This document shows, in pieces, positions 52,933-60,941 of a stretch of DNA of 64,000 nt; position 1 is the first letter of the stretch, and each line of letters begins with the position of its first letter. The position numbers and the translations under genes were made by a program. Under the pieces are notes generated by a model. It worked only from the letters and a program-made list of their open reading frames with translations, was not told where the DNA came from and did not search any database. This DNA comes from J014 sp964486055 (lineage in GTDB: Bacteria > Acidobacteriota > Blastocatellia > Pyrinomonadales > Pyrinomonadaceae), in assembly GCA_964486055.1 (NCBI GenBank), contig CAZALE010000003.1:124001-188000 (forward strand). Direction: 5' to 3'.

Positions 52933-53979
52933 CTACTTAGCCATTGCGTCTGTGACCTTGATTCTGCCACTTATTATACCTTGTTTAGCCTCTTCAACTT
53001 TCCTTATGACCTCATCCGGTATTAGGCCCTTGTTATTTTCATCCATTGCATATGCTACACCATCTTTATCAAGTCCGAATGAATGAATTCCTCCCTGAAA
53101 TCTCCTCTCCAATACTTCTCTCACAACCTCATAGACAGCATTGTCGACACGTTTAACCATGGAGGTTAGGACAAATCCAGGTTTGACTCCATTTTGGTTC
53201 GAGTCAACGCCAATTACATACTTTCTCGCCTCACCATTTTCGTCTCTACCATATTGTTCGACAGCGTCGAACGCTCCCAGTCCTGAATTACCTGCAGCAG
53301 TGAAAATAACGTCGGCGCCTTTCTCTATTTGAGATAAGGCTAGCTCTTTTCCCTTACCAGGATTATTCCAAGCGGCATCTGTAACGCCTACATAATTCTC
53401 TATCACGCGAATGTTTGGATTTATCGCCCTAGCCCCTTCTTCATAGCCTGTCTTGAAACGATGAATTAGTGGTATGTCCATTCCACCAACAAAGCCAACC
53501 ACACCAGTTTTTGACTTAGCAGCTGCAATCATCCCAACAAGGTAAGAACCTTCATGTTCCCGGAAAACCAAGGAGGCGACATTTCGCTTAGGAGTTTTTC
53601 CGTCATCTTCAAAAATAACGCCGTCAACTATGGCAAAATTTACATTCGGAAAATCTCTAGCCACTTTTTTCATCAAGGGTCCTTGAGCAAAACCAACACC
53701 AATAACCAAATCAAAATTTCTTTCTGCAAAAGCCCGCATGGCGGGTTCGATAGAGGTTGGATTTCCTGGTTCTATGTCGTAGAGGCAGATACCTAAATCA
53801 CGCTCCGCACGCTTAACTCCCTCCCATGCAGCCGCATTAAATGAACGATCATTTTTTCCACCTATATCAAAAACTATCCCAACACGGATGTTACAATCTC
53901 TTTTTGCCTCAGTTTCAACACTACATCCGGATAAAAAGCTTACCAGCAAAACTAAAATCAATAGATTCAATGACCTCAT
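52933..53979 (-). CDS. BMP/PnrA-family nucleoside-binding lipoprotein
   Basis: The 348-residue lipoprotein (signal ILVLLVSFLSGC) is a periplasmic binding protein of the basic membrane protein family. Motifs are IGGKNDRSFNAAAWEG, FDLVIGVGF, FREHEGSYLVGMIAA, VGFVGGMDIPLI and VIFTAAGNSGLGAFDAV. Members such as PnrA/TmpC bind purine nucleosides for ABC import. It lies 20 nt after a pyrimidine-nucleoside phosphorylase gene, which fits nucleoside uptake and salvage. No permease or ATPase gene follows here. Confidence 0.9.
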   Translation of the reverse strand: MRSLNLLILVLLVSFLSGCSVETEAKRDCNIRVGIVFDIGGKNDRSFNAAAWEGVKRAERDLGICLYDIEPGNPTSIEPAMRAFAERNFDLVIGVGFAQGPLMKKVARDFPNVNFAIVDGVIFEDDGKTPKRNVASLVFREHEGSYLVGMIAAAKSKTGVVGFVGGMDIPLIHRFKTGYEEGARAINPNIRVIENYVGVTDAAWNNPGKGKELALSQIEKGADVIFTAAGNSGLGAFDAVEQYGRDENGEARKYVIGVDSNQNGVKPGFVLTSMVKRVDNAVYEVVREVLERRFQGGIHSFGLDKDGVAYAMDENNKGLIPDEVIRKVEEAKQGIISGRIKVTDAMAK

Positions 53980-53999
53980 CTAAAGATCTCCTGGAGTAG

Positions 54000-55319
54000 T
54001 TAATTTACAAAACCATGGATTAAATGTGGCTTTAGAACCTTTTCACTTTCTATTTTATAAGCAGATTTTACTTTCTGAGAAATGGTTTCAGCTTGGTTCA
54101 TGTCCCTACAATGAATAATGCAGATCTCCTCACCACGCTTCACCTCATCTCCTATTTTTCTCAAAAACTCGATCCCGACGGCATGATCAATTTCATCATC
54201 AGGCTTAGTTCTACCTCCGCCCATCATCACAATAGCCTCGCCAAGTGAGCGTGTATTTATTTCATTAATAAAACCAGATTTTTCAGCATTAACTGGTATC
54301 TTAAGAACTCTCTTATCAAGGATTAACTCAGGGTTATCACAGATCGCTGGATTACCACCCTGTAACTTTATGTTTCTCTTAAATCTTTCAAGTGCCGAGC
54401 CGTTCTCTAAAGTTTCGATTGAGGCCTTTAGCGCAGCATTCAAATTATTGCACACTCCGGTTAAGACTAGCATTTTTGCAACTAAGCTAATTGAAAGGTC
54501 TATAGTATCTCTCATTATCTCGTCAGCTTCGCCGCGCATTATGCGTAGAGTCTCGTAAACTTCCAGACCATTACCCGCAAATCTTCCAAGCGGCTGATTC
54601 ATATCGCTGATTAAAGCTTCAGTCTTCACATTAAAAGTTTTACCAGTGTCAACCATAGCCTGAGCTAATTCGAATGCTTCATCAAGGCTTTGCATGAAGG
54701 CCCCATTGCCAACCTTCACATCTAAAACCAAAGCATCCAGGTCTTCGGCTAGTTTCTTTGACATTATCGAGGCCACGATCAAGGGCAGGGATTCTATAGT
54801 AGCGGTTTCATCCCTTAAAGCATATAGTCTTCTATCTGCTGGGACTAAAGTGCTGGTTTGACTGCTTAGCGCGAACCCGCAATCTGCTATTATCTTTTTT
54901 ATTTGAGTAGCATTTAAGTTCACATTGTATCCAGGAATTGATTCCAATTTATCAAGTGTCCCACCAGTGTGTCCCAATCCCCTTCCGGAAATCATGGGTA
55001 CAGCTATGCCACAAGCCGACGCCAACGGTGCTATTATCAGAGAAGTTTTGTCACCTACCCCACCAGTTGAGTGTTTATCAGCCTTAGGAACGTCAAGATC
55101 AGAAAAATCCAGAACCTCACCCGAAAAAACCATTGCATTCACGAGAGCATCTCGCTCACTTTCACTTAGCCCTCTTATGAACATTGCCATTAATAAAGCT
55201 GATATCTGTGCATTTGTCCAACTACCATCACAAACACCATTGATGAATTCTTTAATTTCACCCTCTGAAAGCAAATGACCGTCTCGCTTACGACGAATTA
55301 GATCTTGTGGCCTCATCAC
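54000..55319 (-). CDS. Pyrimidine-nucleoside (thymidine) phosphorylase
   Basis: The 439-residue enzyme splits thymidine, uridine or deoxyuridine with phosphate to a base and (deoxy)ribose-1-phosphate. The family signature spans GRGLGHTGGTLDKLE (~115-129) with KHSTGGVGDKTS (~82-93) as the phosphate site and SIMSKKLAEDLDALVLDVKVG. The length fits the Pdp/DeoA group. The frame opens at GTG 55319, with ATG 55316 the likelier first codon. Followed by the BMP lipoprotein gene at 20 nt. Confidence 0.93.
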   Translation of the reverse strand: MMRPQDLIRRKRDGHLLSEGEIKEFINGVCDGSWTNAQISALLMAMFIRGLSESERDALVNAMVFSGEVLDFSDLDVPKADKHSTGGVGDKTSLIIAPLASACGIAVPMISGRGLGHTGGTLDKLESIPGYNVNLNATQIKKIIADCGFALSSQTSTLVPADRRLYALRDETATIESLPLIVASIMSKKLAEDLDALVLDVKVGNGAFMQSLDEAFELAQAMVDTGKTFNVKTEALISDMNQPLGRFAGNGLEVYETLRIMRGEADEIMRDTIDLSISLVAKMLVLTGVCNNLNAALKASIETLENGSALERFKRNIKLQGGNPAICDNPELILDKRVLKIPVNAEKSGFINEINTRSLGEAIVMMGGGRTKPDDEIDHAVGIEFLRKIGDEVKRGEEICIIHCRDMNQAETISQKVKSAYKIESEKVLKPHLIHGFVN

Positions 55320-55424
55320 AAAACTTAGTTAAAAACACTATTGATAAAAAAACAAATTACAGAAAGCGAAAACTTCTAAGAAAAATCTCAAAAAGTATTT
55401 ACCTTTAAAGCTTTTTTTGAGATA

Positions 55425-56024
55425 ATGAAAATTGCTATGAGGTCGAGAACCATTTTATCGTTAATCGCTTTCATCGCTGCCTTTGCAATTTCTATTGCAA
55501 TTACACCGATACCAGAAAACTCAGACTCAAAAGATACAAGCCAAATTTCTCAGCAGAAAGACAGAATAAATTCAATAATAAGAGCTGAGATGGAAAAGTC
55601 TAGGGAGCTAGAACAAAAACTAACCCTTGCTTATAAATCCAGCGGAGAAGACTTAGATCAATCCCATCTGCTCGCCATAACGGCATACAATGAATACCTA
55701 ACCTCGATGCGCCAAATTTCAACTAAAGGGTTACCTAGAGACTTCGCCAGAGCATGGGATAAGTACTTGCAACTTCAAGAATCCCGCATGAACAATATCT
55801 ATTCTTTAATTGACGATGCGGATTTCAATGGCATTAGCTCAGAGCCAACAGATCATCCATCAATTTACTGCAATTTGAAAAACCCGGATGGAGCTCTATT
55901 AAAAGCATGGCATGAGGTCTTAAGAAAAGCTGCAAAATATGAAGCTGATGTACCCAGCGAGGCATATACAAAATCACTAATAACATCAAGCAGCACAAAA
56001 AGCTTAATGTATCTTGAACACTAA
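55425..56024 (+). CDS. Exported protein of unknown function
   Basis: The 199-residue protein has a signal peptide or single anchor (TILSLIAFIAAFAISIAI). The rest is helical and charged (KDRINSIIRAEMEKSRELEQK, TAYNEYLTSMRQI) and ends in an Ala/Ser-rich region. A GATAAT lies just before the start; the second Met (residue 5) could be the true start of a leaderless mRNA. It stands alone between a divergent salvage operon and the convergent ispF. No family recognised. The ~200 nt after it (56025-56224) hold nothing I can identify. Confidence 0.65.
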   Translation: MKIAMRSRTILSLIAFIAAFAISIAITPIPENSDSKDTSQISQQKDRINSIIRAEMEKSRELEQKLTLAYKSSGEDLDQSHLLAITAYNEYLTSMRQISTKGLPRDFARAWDKYLQLQESRMNNIYSLIDDADFNGISSEPTDHPSIYCNLKNPDGALLKAWHEVLRKAAKYEADVPSEAYTKSLITSSSTKSLMYLEH

Positions 56025-56224
56025 ACAATTATCTTAGATCTCATAAGGACATTACAGTGAACTGCGTGCGCCCTACGTACTTTATCACAAACATTTGCGT
56101 TACTCTGCAATCGTTTAAATGAATATTTCTGAGCAGAAAACACAAGTGAGGGGCTTTGCATTGTTAGCAGCTTTGTATTATTAGTGGATGAGCAGCTCCC
56201 TAAGTGAGAACTCATTCAAAACGC

Positions 56225-56722
56225 CTAACGGCTATTTCCTTCAGCGCTATATAAAAGAACAATCACATCTACTTTTATAGCTAATCCTGCACCAATAGAA
56301 TCTAATCCCTCGGACGTCTTAGCCTTAACGGAAATGCAGGACTCATCGATACCTAGGGCTCGTGCCAGATTATTTTTAATTTGAGGAATAAAGGGCTTAA
56401 GTTTTGGTTTTTCCAAAGTTATGACCGAATCTACATTAGCAATCTTATAAAGCCTCTCCTTCATTATTTCGATAGCTCTGCTGAGAAAAACCATGCTACT
56501 AGCGTCTTTCCAACGAGGATCAGAGTCAGGAAAGTGGGTGCCGATGTCTCCGGCTGCGACAGCTCCCAAAATAGCATCAGTCAAGGCATGAATCAGGGCA
56601 TCTGCATCTGAATGTCCGATCGCTCCAAATTCAGAAGGAATTTCGATCCCACCTAAAATTAATTTCTTACCTCTTTCTAGCTTATGAATATCTGTCCCAA
56701 ATCCAATCCTAAACATTTTCAC
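56225..56722 (-). CDS. ispF: 2-C-methyl-D-erythritol 2,4-cyclodiphosphate synthase
   Basis: The 165-residue MEP-pathway enzyme cyclises CDP-ME2P to MEcPP. Zinc ligands are in GFGTDIHKL and HSDADALIHALTDAILGA; GDIGTHFPD and the C-terminal KAKTSEGLDSIG complete the family pattern. GTG 56722 or ATG 56716 may start it, overlapping the end of ispD, so translation is probably coupled. Pathway partner of ispD (upstream) and ispG (12 kb). Confidence 0.96.
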   Translation of the reverse strand: MKMFRIGFGTDIHKLERGKKLILGGIEIPSEFGAIGHSDADALIHALTDAILGAVAAGDIGTHFPDSDPRWKDASSMVFLSRAIEIMKERLYKIANVDSVITLEKPKLKPFIPQIKNNLARALGIDESCISVKAKTSEGLDSIGAGLAIKVDVIVLLYSAEGNSR

Positions 56723-57383
56723 GTAAAATCAATAATTCAGCTAGTTTTAAATCATCAGATGTCGTGATTTTAATATTCCTCTGACTTCCCTCGACTGTAG
56801 AAACCTCGAAACCTGCAAGTTCGACTAAATAAGATTCGTCTGTAATACTTTCATCTAATGGAACCATCTCGAATGCTTTCAGAAGAATATCGAATTTAAA
56901 AGCTTGTGGCGTCAAAGCCCTTCTCAAAGACCTTCTATCAACAGTCCTCAGTATTTTATCATTCGCTACTTCCTTTATTGTGTCATTTATCGGCGCCACC
57001 AAACAAGCAGCTCCTCTTTCTCGAGCAACACTTATTACCTTCGTAATTTCATCCACAGAAACGAAAGGTCGGGCTCCATCGTGCACCACTACTATTTCAC
57101 TCTGCCAGTCTAACATTTTAAATCCGTTAAATACTGATTCTGCTCTTACCTTGCCTCCAGCTGTGCAGCATATTCGCTTTATCGGCCTATAGTTGATACT
57201 GGCTAGAAAGCCCAGGTAATTTTCAGGAAGCACTAGAATAATTCGGTCTATAGAGTCACAAGACTCGAACTTCTCTAGCACGTGTAAGATCACAGGCTTT
57301 CCAGCAAGAGGAAAGAATTGTTTCGGTATGTCCGCCCCAAAACGTTTGCCCGTGCCGCCAGCAACGATTATAGCTGAATTCAT
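56709..57383 (-). CDS. ispD: 2-C-methyl-D-erythritol 4-phosphate cytidylyltransferase
   Basis: The 224-residue enzyme makes CDP-ME from MEP and CTP. The nucleotide-binding start is IIVAGGTGKRFGADIPKQF (~5-23); VVHDGARPFV (~104-113), VAPINDTIKEV and RRALTPQAFKFDIL follow. Length is standard. It is 26 nt downstream of the YacL-like gene and overlaps ispF by 14 nt. Confidence 0.96.
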   Translation of the reverse strand: MNSAIIVAGGTGKRFGADIPKQFFPLAGKPVILHVLEKFESCDSIDRIILVLPENYLGFLASINYRPIKRICCTAGGKVRAESVFNGFKMLDWQSEIVVVHDGARPFVSVDEITKVISVARERGAACLVAPINDTIKEVANDKILRTVDRRSLRRALTPQAFKFDILLKAFEMVPLDESITDESYLVELAGFEVSTVEGSQRNIKITTSDDLKLAELLILRENV

Positions 57384-57409
57384 CCGTTAGCAGACCCTTG
57401 GAAAAATTT

Positions 57410-58549
57410 TCAATCAAATTCGCTTACGTGATGAGACATCTTTTGCTCTCTCATGGCCCGACGGGTAGGCGAAGCTGAATCATGAATGCTGGTCTCAACA
57501 GATTCTGAACCGTTATCTTCACTGAGTTTGCCAAATATCATCTTTCCTGCAGTTGTTTGCAAAACGCTTGTCACCACTATATCAGCATTGCGACCTATTA
57601 TCTTTCTTGCATTATCAACAACAACCATGGTGCCATCTTCTAAATACCCCACACCTTGGTTGTATTCTTTTCCCTCCTTCAAAATAAAAACCTGCATCTT
57701 CTCCCCTGGAAGCACAACTGGCTTAAGAGCATTGGCCAGCTCGTTTATGTTTAAAACTTGAACTCCATGAAGTTGAGAAATTTTGTTGAGATTGAAATCA
57801 TTGGTCACTATGACGGCTTTTAGCTCCTTAGCGAGCTCTATCAATTTTAAATCTACCTCTTTAACTTTGGGAATATCAGCCTCTATTATCTGAACATCGA
57901 GTTTCGAATTATTTCGCAAGCGCTGAAGCATGTCTAAGCCTCTTCGACCACGCTGGCGTTTGGAGGAATCAGGGGAATCAGCTACTTGTTGCAGTTCTCT
58001 CAGGATGAAATCTGGAACCACCAGAGGGCCACTTAAAAAGCCAGTCTCTGCAACGTCGGCTATGCGTCCATCGATTATCACGGAGGTATCCAGTATCTTG
58101 TAATCTGGCTTTACGGTTTTATCAGAAAATAGCCCTCCAAAAACCGATAAATCTAAGTACTCCCCTTTTGCAGCTCCAACAACCAATCCTACGTACCCCA
58201 TGAAGAAAGCTAGAACTACGGTCAGAAAAGTTTTCATCTCCCCGCTTATAGTCGTGGTTTCCTGCAAGATGACTAAGAGTCCAAGCAAAAAAGCCCCAAA
58301 AAGCCCGAGTATTGATCCCACGGCAGCTCCTATGAGGGTTTTTAAACTGGCTTGTCTGACTCTAATCTCAAACAATACGATCAAGAATCCTATTAAAGAG
58401 GCTAAAACAGCCGATGCAATTCTTTTCTCCATTGGACTCCAGTGTCCAAAGTATGATGTCCTATCAAGTGGCACTATTAGAAATCCAATTATTGCTAATA
58501 AGATAACAAATCCAAACCTCAAAATTAGAGTATCCGACTTCATAGACAA
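57410..58549 (-). CDS. YacL-like PIN/TRAM membrane protein
   Basis: The 379-residue protein has four hydrophobic segments (~9-27, ~43-62, ~70-95, ~105-128). A PIN-type nuclease domain follows (~150-275; ILDTSVIIDGRIADV, VVPDFILRELQQ, IVTNDFNLNKIS, four conserved acids), then a TRAM domain (~285-340). This is the YacL family, in Gram-positive bacteria encoded beside radA, ispD and ispF. ATG 58543 (with an upstream TTG 58549 in frame) follows a -10 box by 10 nt with no ribosome site. The function is presumed to be membrane-associated RNA cleavage. Confidence 0.9.
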   Translation of the reverse strand: MSMKSDTLILRFGFVILLAIIGFLIVPLDRTSYFGHWSPMEKRIASAVLASLIGFLIVLFEIRVRQASLKTLIGAAVGSILGLFGAFLLGLLVILQETTTISGEMKTFLTVVLAFFMGYVGLVVGAAKGEYLDLSVFGGLFSDKTVKPDYKILDTSVIIDGRIADVAETGFLSGPLVVPDFILRELQQVADSPDSSKRQRGRRGLDMLQRLRNNSKLDVQIIEADIPKVKEVDLKLIELAKELKAVIVTNDFNLNKISQLHGVQVLNINELANALKPVVLPGEKMQVFILKEGKEYNQGVGYLEDGTMVVVDNARKIIGRNADIVVTSVLQTTAGKMIFGKLSEDNGSESVETSIHDSASPTRRAMREQKMSHHVSEFD

Positions 58550-58553
58550 GAGA

Positions 58554-58581
58554 ATTCTATCATAAACTCCTATATTCTTAA
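58554..58581 (-). promoter_or_regulatory. Promoter of the yacL-ispD-ispF operon
   Basis: On the minus strand TTAAGA (58581-58576) and TAGAAT (58559-58554) with a 16-nt spacer lie 10 nt before ATG 58543, so the leader would be only a few bases or absent. Confidence 0.45.
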
Positions 58582-58624
58582 CACTTTATCTAATAATAAA
58601 TCACTTTTAAAATATTTACACCGA

Positions 58625-60592
58625 TCACTCAACCCTAAAAACCGTAGGCATCCTAACCCCCACGCCCGTTATCACTGCGCTACCCGTGTCCAATGCGGTC
58701 AGAAGCCTTATGATCTCTTCTCCTGCATATTCTAGGAGCGTGGCGAGGGTATCCAGATCGTTTTTATTGAAGGTCCTGAACATCACCTGTGTATTCATCT
58801 GAGAAATGACATACTTGCTAACCTGCGCGGGCCTCTGGGTTATAACCACCATACCTAAGTTAAACTTTCTGCCCTCGGATGCTATAGCCCTTGCGGAGAC
58901 GAGAGCTAAATTATCCTCTCCAGAGGATGCGTCCCCATAGCCTCTCTCAGGCGCAAAGTTGTGAGACTCCTCAAGCACAAGAAGCCTCGGTTTTCCGTCC
59001 TTCTTACAAGCCATAAACAACTTTTTCATCAATAGACCTGCAACATACACCCTAGTCTCCGCAGATGAAATTTTCTTCAGATTAATCACCACTATTTTGC
59101 TCTTCAAGCCTACCGCATTCTTTATATTTTCAACCGTTTCTTTCTGGCCTTTTATGTAGTGCTCTCCGTAAGCAGTCTTTATGTAATTGACTATGTTACT
59201 TTTATTACTTTCATTCATTTCACCAAATTTTAAACCTCTTAACACATCCTCCAATTGCCGCACTTCAGAGATGGCATCGCCTAAGACCGCCTGTCTTATC
59301 TCGCTCACATACTTTGAAAGAATGGAGTCATTCTCCTTTGCGTTGTTACTGTTACCGCTCGCTAGATTTGGGTATCCTGCCTCCTTTATCAAACTTACTA
59401 TGCTTTTTTGGTCGTTCGGCAAAAAGACATCCTCAAAGCACAATTCCCTTACTGCACCTACCCCGAGTCTTTTCGCCAATTCCTCGTAATACTCGCCGTG
59501 AGGATCAAAGACGAAAACCTGACGCTCTGCCACCCTTGAAAGGAAAAGCTTCGTAAAATAGCTCTTTCCAGAGCCAGTGGATCCAACGATGATCGTGTGT
59601 TTTGTTAAAGCCTGGTCTGCATCCACAAAAACCTCCACACTCTTATTTAAGAGCTTGCCTACTTTTACAGGACAGCGCATTCGCTCGCCCGAGATGTTGG
59701 ATTTGAGAAGCCTCTCAAGTGCAGTATCACTGGCTTTGTAAACCGCAGACCCTACCTCTATGGGTGCTCTTAAACTTTCTAGGGCTTTTTCCCTTATTAC
59801 GCAGAGAGCCTTCGCTCTTGCTATGCGAACCGTCTTGCCGTTGCCATTTTTGTAAGCAAAGGATGCTGCCTTTCTCCAATCTTTGTCATTTTTATCGGAA
59901 AACACTGTCTTGAAGTCTTGTATGGGGGCAAAGATATCAAAGTTGCTTCCTTTAAAGGGATTTGCGAAAAATCCCATATCGTAGCTTTGGATGTCCAATA
60001 TGCGAGCCAAAACCCTACCTTCATTAGAGCCAAGCTCCACATAGTCCTCTGAGTAAACATCCTGCTCGAGAAGCGCAATCTCAAACTCCTGAATTCTCGC
60101 TGGATTGATCACAAAGCCAATCAAGTCTTCCTTCAGCTCTTCTGAATGATCCTCTTTTATAATCTGCCGGAAGTACTGCTCTAGTCTCCTTACCTCTTCC
60201 TCTGGAGACTCGTAATAAACTGCCGCCTCTATGTTGCCCGAAGCCATTTCAGAGAGTCCAGAGTTAGTAAAGTTAGAAGAGCCTACAACAGCACTTCTAC
60301 CGTCAACCAGTAAAAACTTAGCATGTAGCCTTTTACATATGTATATGCGACCACCAGCGCATCTTATGTTTTTTATAACCTCTTCGTCCGTTATCTGGAG
60401 GTCACTAAACTCAGAGGCCCTGAGAATCACCTCGAATCTAAAGCCTTCGGAGCGCTTTTCTTTTAGGATATCCAATATTTCGTCAAAGAGCCCACCTTTT
60501 ATCCAAGCGGAGGCTACCAAAACACTTTTCTGGGCTTGACTGATCGCTTCCTTCAGCTTTCCATGTATCTCGTCGCTCGTCAGAAACCTCAT
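58625..60592 (-). CDS. PLD nuclease-HerA ATPase fusion protein
   Basis: This 655-residue protein joins two modules. Residues ~5-150 form a phospholipase D-type nuclease domain with one HKD motif, His90/Lys92/Asp97, in RLHAKFLLVD followed by GSSNFTNSGL. A HAS-barrel-like part (~270-330) leads into a HerA/FtsK-type ATPase (~325-655). It has Walker A GSTGSGKS (Lys343), VFDPHGEYY, Walker B LLVLEESH (Glu541/542) and a SEGRKFNLGMVVITQRP motif. HerA rings translocate DNA and pair with nucleases in repair (HerA-NurA) and anti-phage systems. The gene looks richer in GC (about 47% in sampled lines) than its neighbours (~40%), and a dnaX remnant lies directly upstream, both pointing to transfer. Its target is unknown. 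Confidence 0.88.
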   Translation of the reverse strand: MRFLTSDEIHGKLKEAISQAQKSVLVASAWIKGGLFDEILDILKEKRSEGFRFEVILRASEFSDLQITDEEVIKNIRCAGGRIYICKRLHAKFLLVDGRSAVVGSSNFTNSGLSEMASGNIEAAVYYESPEEEVRRLEQYFRQIIKEDHSEELKEDLIGFVINPARIQEFEIALLEQDVYSEDYVELGSNEGRVLARILDIQSYDMGFFANPFKGSNFDIFAPIQDFKTVFSDKNDKDWRKAASFAYKNGNGKTVRIARAKALCVIREKALESLRAPIEVGSAVYKASDTALERLLKSNISGERMRCPVKVGKLLNKSVEVFVDADQALTKHTIIVGSTGSGKSYFTKLFLSRVAERQVFVFDPHGEYYEELAKRLGVGAVRELCFEDVFLPNDQKSIVSLIKEAGYPNLASGNSNNAKENDSILSKYVSEIRQAVLGDAISEVRQLEDVLRGLKFGEMNESNKSNIVNYIKTAYGEHYIKGQKETVENIKNAVGLKSKIVVINLKKISSAETRVYVAGLLMKKLFMACKKDGKPRLLVLEESHNFAPERGYGDASSGEDNLALVSARAIASEGRKFNLGMVVITQRPAQVSKYVISQMNTQVMFRTFNKNDLDTLATLLEYAGEEIIRLLTALDTGSAVITGVGVRMPTVFRVE

Positions 60593-60600
60593 GCGGATGA

Positions 60601-60606
60601 ATTATA
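60601..60606 (-). promoter_or_regulatory. -10 box of the PLD-HerA gene
   Basis: TATAAT on the minus strand ends 8 nt before ATG 60592 with no ribosome site between, fitting a leaderless mRNA. The -35 region is GC-rich and unlike consensus. Confidence 0.4.
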
Positions 60607-60669
60607 TCATATCTTCATGTCTTCCGGGCTTATCTCTTTCCAATAAATTCCGGCTCTGGCCCGTGCTTT

Positions 60670-60895
60670 TCATGTGAGATAAGTTCCTTTAGGAGCCTCT
60701 CTGAAGGTTTTCAGTAGGGCGTTGAAGGCTTCTTTTGTAAGTATGTGCGCCCTATCAAAAACACATATGCCCTTTATGGAGCTGTAGGAGAGTGCATCTC
60801 TTAGGGACTTCATATCGTCTATCCCCCTGTTGGATGCTGCGCCATGAGTCTTGCCTTACCAAGTCCCTGAAAAACCTTTTTCTGTATCCTCTCTT
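60670..60895 (-). pseudogene. Decayed dnaX (DNA polymerase III tau/gamma) fragment
   Basis: Two minus-strand pieces in different frames match DnaX. The first, from 60895, reads YRKRFFRDLVRQDSW, like the DnaX N-terminal YRPKFF..VGQ segment. The second, 60843-60670, reads GAASNRGIDDMKSLRDALSY, then IKGICVFDRAHILTKEAF and NALLKTFREAPKGT before a stop. The P-loop region between them is deleted, the zinc module is gone, and the Walker B DEAH has become DRAH with three residues lost before it. It cannot encode a working clamp loader. As I recall it, the closest pattern is Aquificota DnaX, so it may have arrived with the HerA gene. Confidence 0.85.
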
Positions 60896-60941
60896 CAGGA
60901 ATTTTATTTAAGATAAAAACTATTTCTGTTATTCTTTTGCT

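Noticed and set aside
56021..56215. 64-codon minus-strand frame in the gap before ispF
   Set aside because: No ribosome site and low-information composition; nothing protein-like.
58550..60941. Insertion sequence or attachment sites flanking the PLD-HerA island
   Set aside because: I looked for a transposase, tRNA end or flanking direct repeats and saw none; the mechanism of entry is unknown.
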